A model generated the notes under the pieces. That model made no database searches, was not told where the DNA came from, and saw only the letters and a list, made by a program, of their open reading frames with translations. The position numbers and the translations under genes were made by a program. Source: Gilliamella sp. B3022 (GTDB lineage: Bacteria; Pseudomonadota; Gammaproteobacteria; Enterobacterales; Orbaceae). From it: a stretch of DNA of 64,000 nucleotides. The stretch's first letter is position 1. Each line of letters starts with the position of its first letter. Location of the stretch: contig NZ_CP071867.1 in assembly GCF_028751545.1 (NCBI RefSeq), positions 2,205,306-2,269,305 of the forward strand, given 5' to 3'. Positions 62,478-64,000 of this stretch are shown here, one piece after another.

Positions 62478-64000
62478 ATGAAAAAAATAAAACTTACGCC
62501 CTATCAATCAATTTTTTATTACGAATGGCTAGCAAACCCATCAAGGAGCGATTACAACATCGTTTCTGATAATATAATCTCTGGAGAACTTAATCTTAGA
62601 AAATTTTCCGAAAGTTTTAAAAAAATTATTAATGAGCATTTTGTTTTTAAGAGTTACGTTGTAAATCAGGACGATGGTATTTTTTGGCAAAAAAGAGAAT
62701 CAATTACAGAAGAAAATTTAAAGACAGTAATCGTTTATCACGATAAACCTTTAAGTAATGAAGATATCAGTAAAATTGTTGCTGAGCCCTTTGATTTAGA
62801 GAAGGATATTCCTGCCAGACTTCATATAATTCAAGTTGGTCATCAACAATATCGAATTATTTTAGTCTTTCATCATATTTTAGTTGATGGTGTAAGTACT
62901 CAAGAGTTTTGGGACAAACTTGGTCAATACTATAACGATATACCTTATGAGCTACCGTCATATGAGGTTCAAGCTCAAATGCATCAAAAATTAAACGATT
63001 CTTATCATGAAATTTTAAACGCACAAAGACAGCAGATGGAAGATTTCTGGAAAGAAGAGTTACAAGATGTAAAAAATATCGACTTAACTTTCTTAAAGTT
63101 ATCAACCGAAAAACCAAAGCAATCAAATTCGTTTAAGCCTTATATAAGTGAATTTACTTTTAGCTATGATGAAAATATTTATAATCAAATTAAAGCAATA
63201 CGACGTAAACATAAAATAACACCATATTTATTCGGTCAATTGGTAATGGCTTTGTTGTTAAATAAAATGACATCTCAAAGTGCAATTCCTCTTGTTTACC
63301 CAATAGCGTTTAATGAAGGTAAAGAATTAATATATGGCGCTCACATTAATACATTACCTGTTGTTTACCATTTTGAAGAGGATTCAACTTTAGAATCTGT
63401 TATACAAAATATTTTGGTTCATTATAAAAAGGTGAAACAGACAGGCGCAAAATACTTACCTATTTACGATATTATGCAGTTTGCTGAAAATGCTAATGTT
63501 CTTGATGTGGCATTTGTGCAAACATTCCTTCGTGACCATAAAATGAATCTTAATGGAATGATTGATGGAGCCGTTAATCATGAATTTCAGATAGATTTAT
63601 CAAATAAATTAGTATTTGAACAAGAAGAATATAATAACCAGATTAATTATCGCGTTAAATTTAGTGAACAACAATTAGATAAACAACTGGTAGAACAACT
63701 TGTGAAATTCTATCAAAGACTGTTTATAAAGTTACTTGACTATTTAAGCAATGATCAAGCCGATATTTCAATAAATGACATTGAGTTTCTTAATGAAGAT
63801 GACTTAAAAGTTTTAATTCATGATATAAATCAGACTCAACAACCGTATCAAAGTGATAAAATCATTGCTCAATTATTTGAAGAACAATGTCAAAAAACAC
63901 CAAACAATGCTGCTGTGCTTTTTGAAAACATTGAAATGTCTTACGCTGAATTAAATTCCAAAGCAAATCAATTTGCTCATTATCTTCAAGAGCATTTTTC
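62478..64000 (+). CDS. Nonribosomal peptide synthetase, first C domain and start of A domain (3' part outside window)
   Basis: An open frame of 507 codons starts with ATG at 62478 and runs off the right edge. Residues about 1-430 form a condensation domain with the active motif HHILVDG (132-138, catalytic His133). From about 460, IAQLFEEQCQKTPNNAAVLF then SYAELNSKANQFAHYLQEH is the start of an adenylation domain. Beginning with a C domain suggests the enzyme accepts an acyl or peptidyl group made elsewhere, for example a fatty acid or the product of another synthetase. Substrate and product cannot be read from this part. Confidence 0.9.
   Translation, partial: MKKIKLTPYQSIFYYEWLANPSRSDYNIVSDNIISGELNLRKFSESFKKIINEHFVFKSYVVNQDDGIFWQKRESITEENLKTVIVYHDKPLSNEDISKIVAEPFDLEKDIPARLHIIQVGHQQYRIILVFHHILVDGVSTQEFWDKLGQYYNDIPYELPSYEVQAQMHQKLNDSYHEILNAQRQQMEDFWKEELQDVKNIDLTFLKLSTEKPKQSNSFKPYISEFTFSYDENIYNQIKAIRRKHKITPYLFGQLVMALLLNKMTSQSAIPLVYPIAFNEGKELIYGAHINTLPVVYHFEEDSTLESVIQNILVHYKKVKQTGAKYLPIYDIMQFAENANVLDVAFVQTFLRDHKMNLNGMIDGAVNHEFQIDLSNKLVFEQEEYNNQINYRVKFSEQQLDKQLVEQLVKFYQRLFIKLLDYLSNDQADISINDIEFLNEDDLKVLIHDINQTQQPYQSDKIIAQLFEEQCQKTPNNAAVLFENIEMSYAELNSKANQFAHYLQEHF

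Overview
The window is low-GC DNA with a gammaproteobacterial core (recQ, dnaX-ybaB, ruvAB, cysK, yfbV, ackA-pta, guaA and a tRNA-Val). The base composition, gene set and phage cargo suggest a member of the Orbaceae (Gilliamella-like). This is an inference from composition and protein appearance, not a database result. Pasteurellaceae are unlikely because their dense DNA-uptake repeats are absent.

From position 1 to about 39.5 kb the window is the right-hand part of a lambdoid, siphovirus-type prophage. Its left end, including the integrase, lies outside the window. The leftward early operon (about 2.1 kb down to 1) holds a RecE-like exonuclease, a pentapeptide-repeat protein and small ORFs. 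The immunity block (2.5-4.9 kb) holds two clusters of operator-like repeats, a self-cleaving CI repressor, a Cro-like protein and a truncated eukaryotic-like kinase. The rightward early operon (4.9-10.6 kb) carries regulators, a replication initiator, a DnaB helicase, NinB-, YbcO- and RusA-like recombination proteins and a Q-type antiterminator. A late promoter and terminator are followed by the lysis cassette (holin, SAR endolysin, Rz/Rz1) at 10.9-12.2 kb. A KilA-N remnant precedes packaging, head and tail genes (12.9-38.3 kb) in the usual siphovirus order, ending with lambda-like M, L, K, I, J and a tail fibre. An O-acyltransferase and an ORF remnant lie between the fibre and the 3' end of tRNA-Val(GAC), the likely attachment site.

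The most interesting part is regulatory cargo flanking the tape-measure gene. Block one (22.6-24.2 kb) has a lipoprotein gene, then a C4-like antisense RNA directly upstream of a P22-type antirepressor. Block two (27.7-31.3 kb) has a secreted-protein gene with a G8 tract, a small exported protein, and a P22 immI-like switch. In that switch two divergent ribbon-helix-helix genes are separated by two perfect palindromes and followed by Rha-KilAC and Bro-N antirepressors. The prophage therefore appears to have three layers of repression (CI/Cro, C4 RNA, Arc/Mnt-like) facing three antirepressors, two of which share a 65-bp identical block.

From 39.5 kb to the end the DNA is chromosomal. recQ is followed by a membrane protein with an M20 amidohydrolase, then a hexapeptide acyltransferase. 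dnaX has an A8 slippery run that joins its two frames. After ybaB, where enterobacteria usually carry recR, there is an opposite-strand gene for an OB/cold-shock-like domain fused to a possible PD-(D/E)XK nuclease. ruvAB has a LexA-like box upstream. Then come cysK, priC/yfbV, ackA-pta, guaA, an exported low-molecular-weight phosphatase and the start of a nonribosomal peptide synthetase that runs off the right edge.
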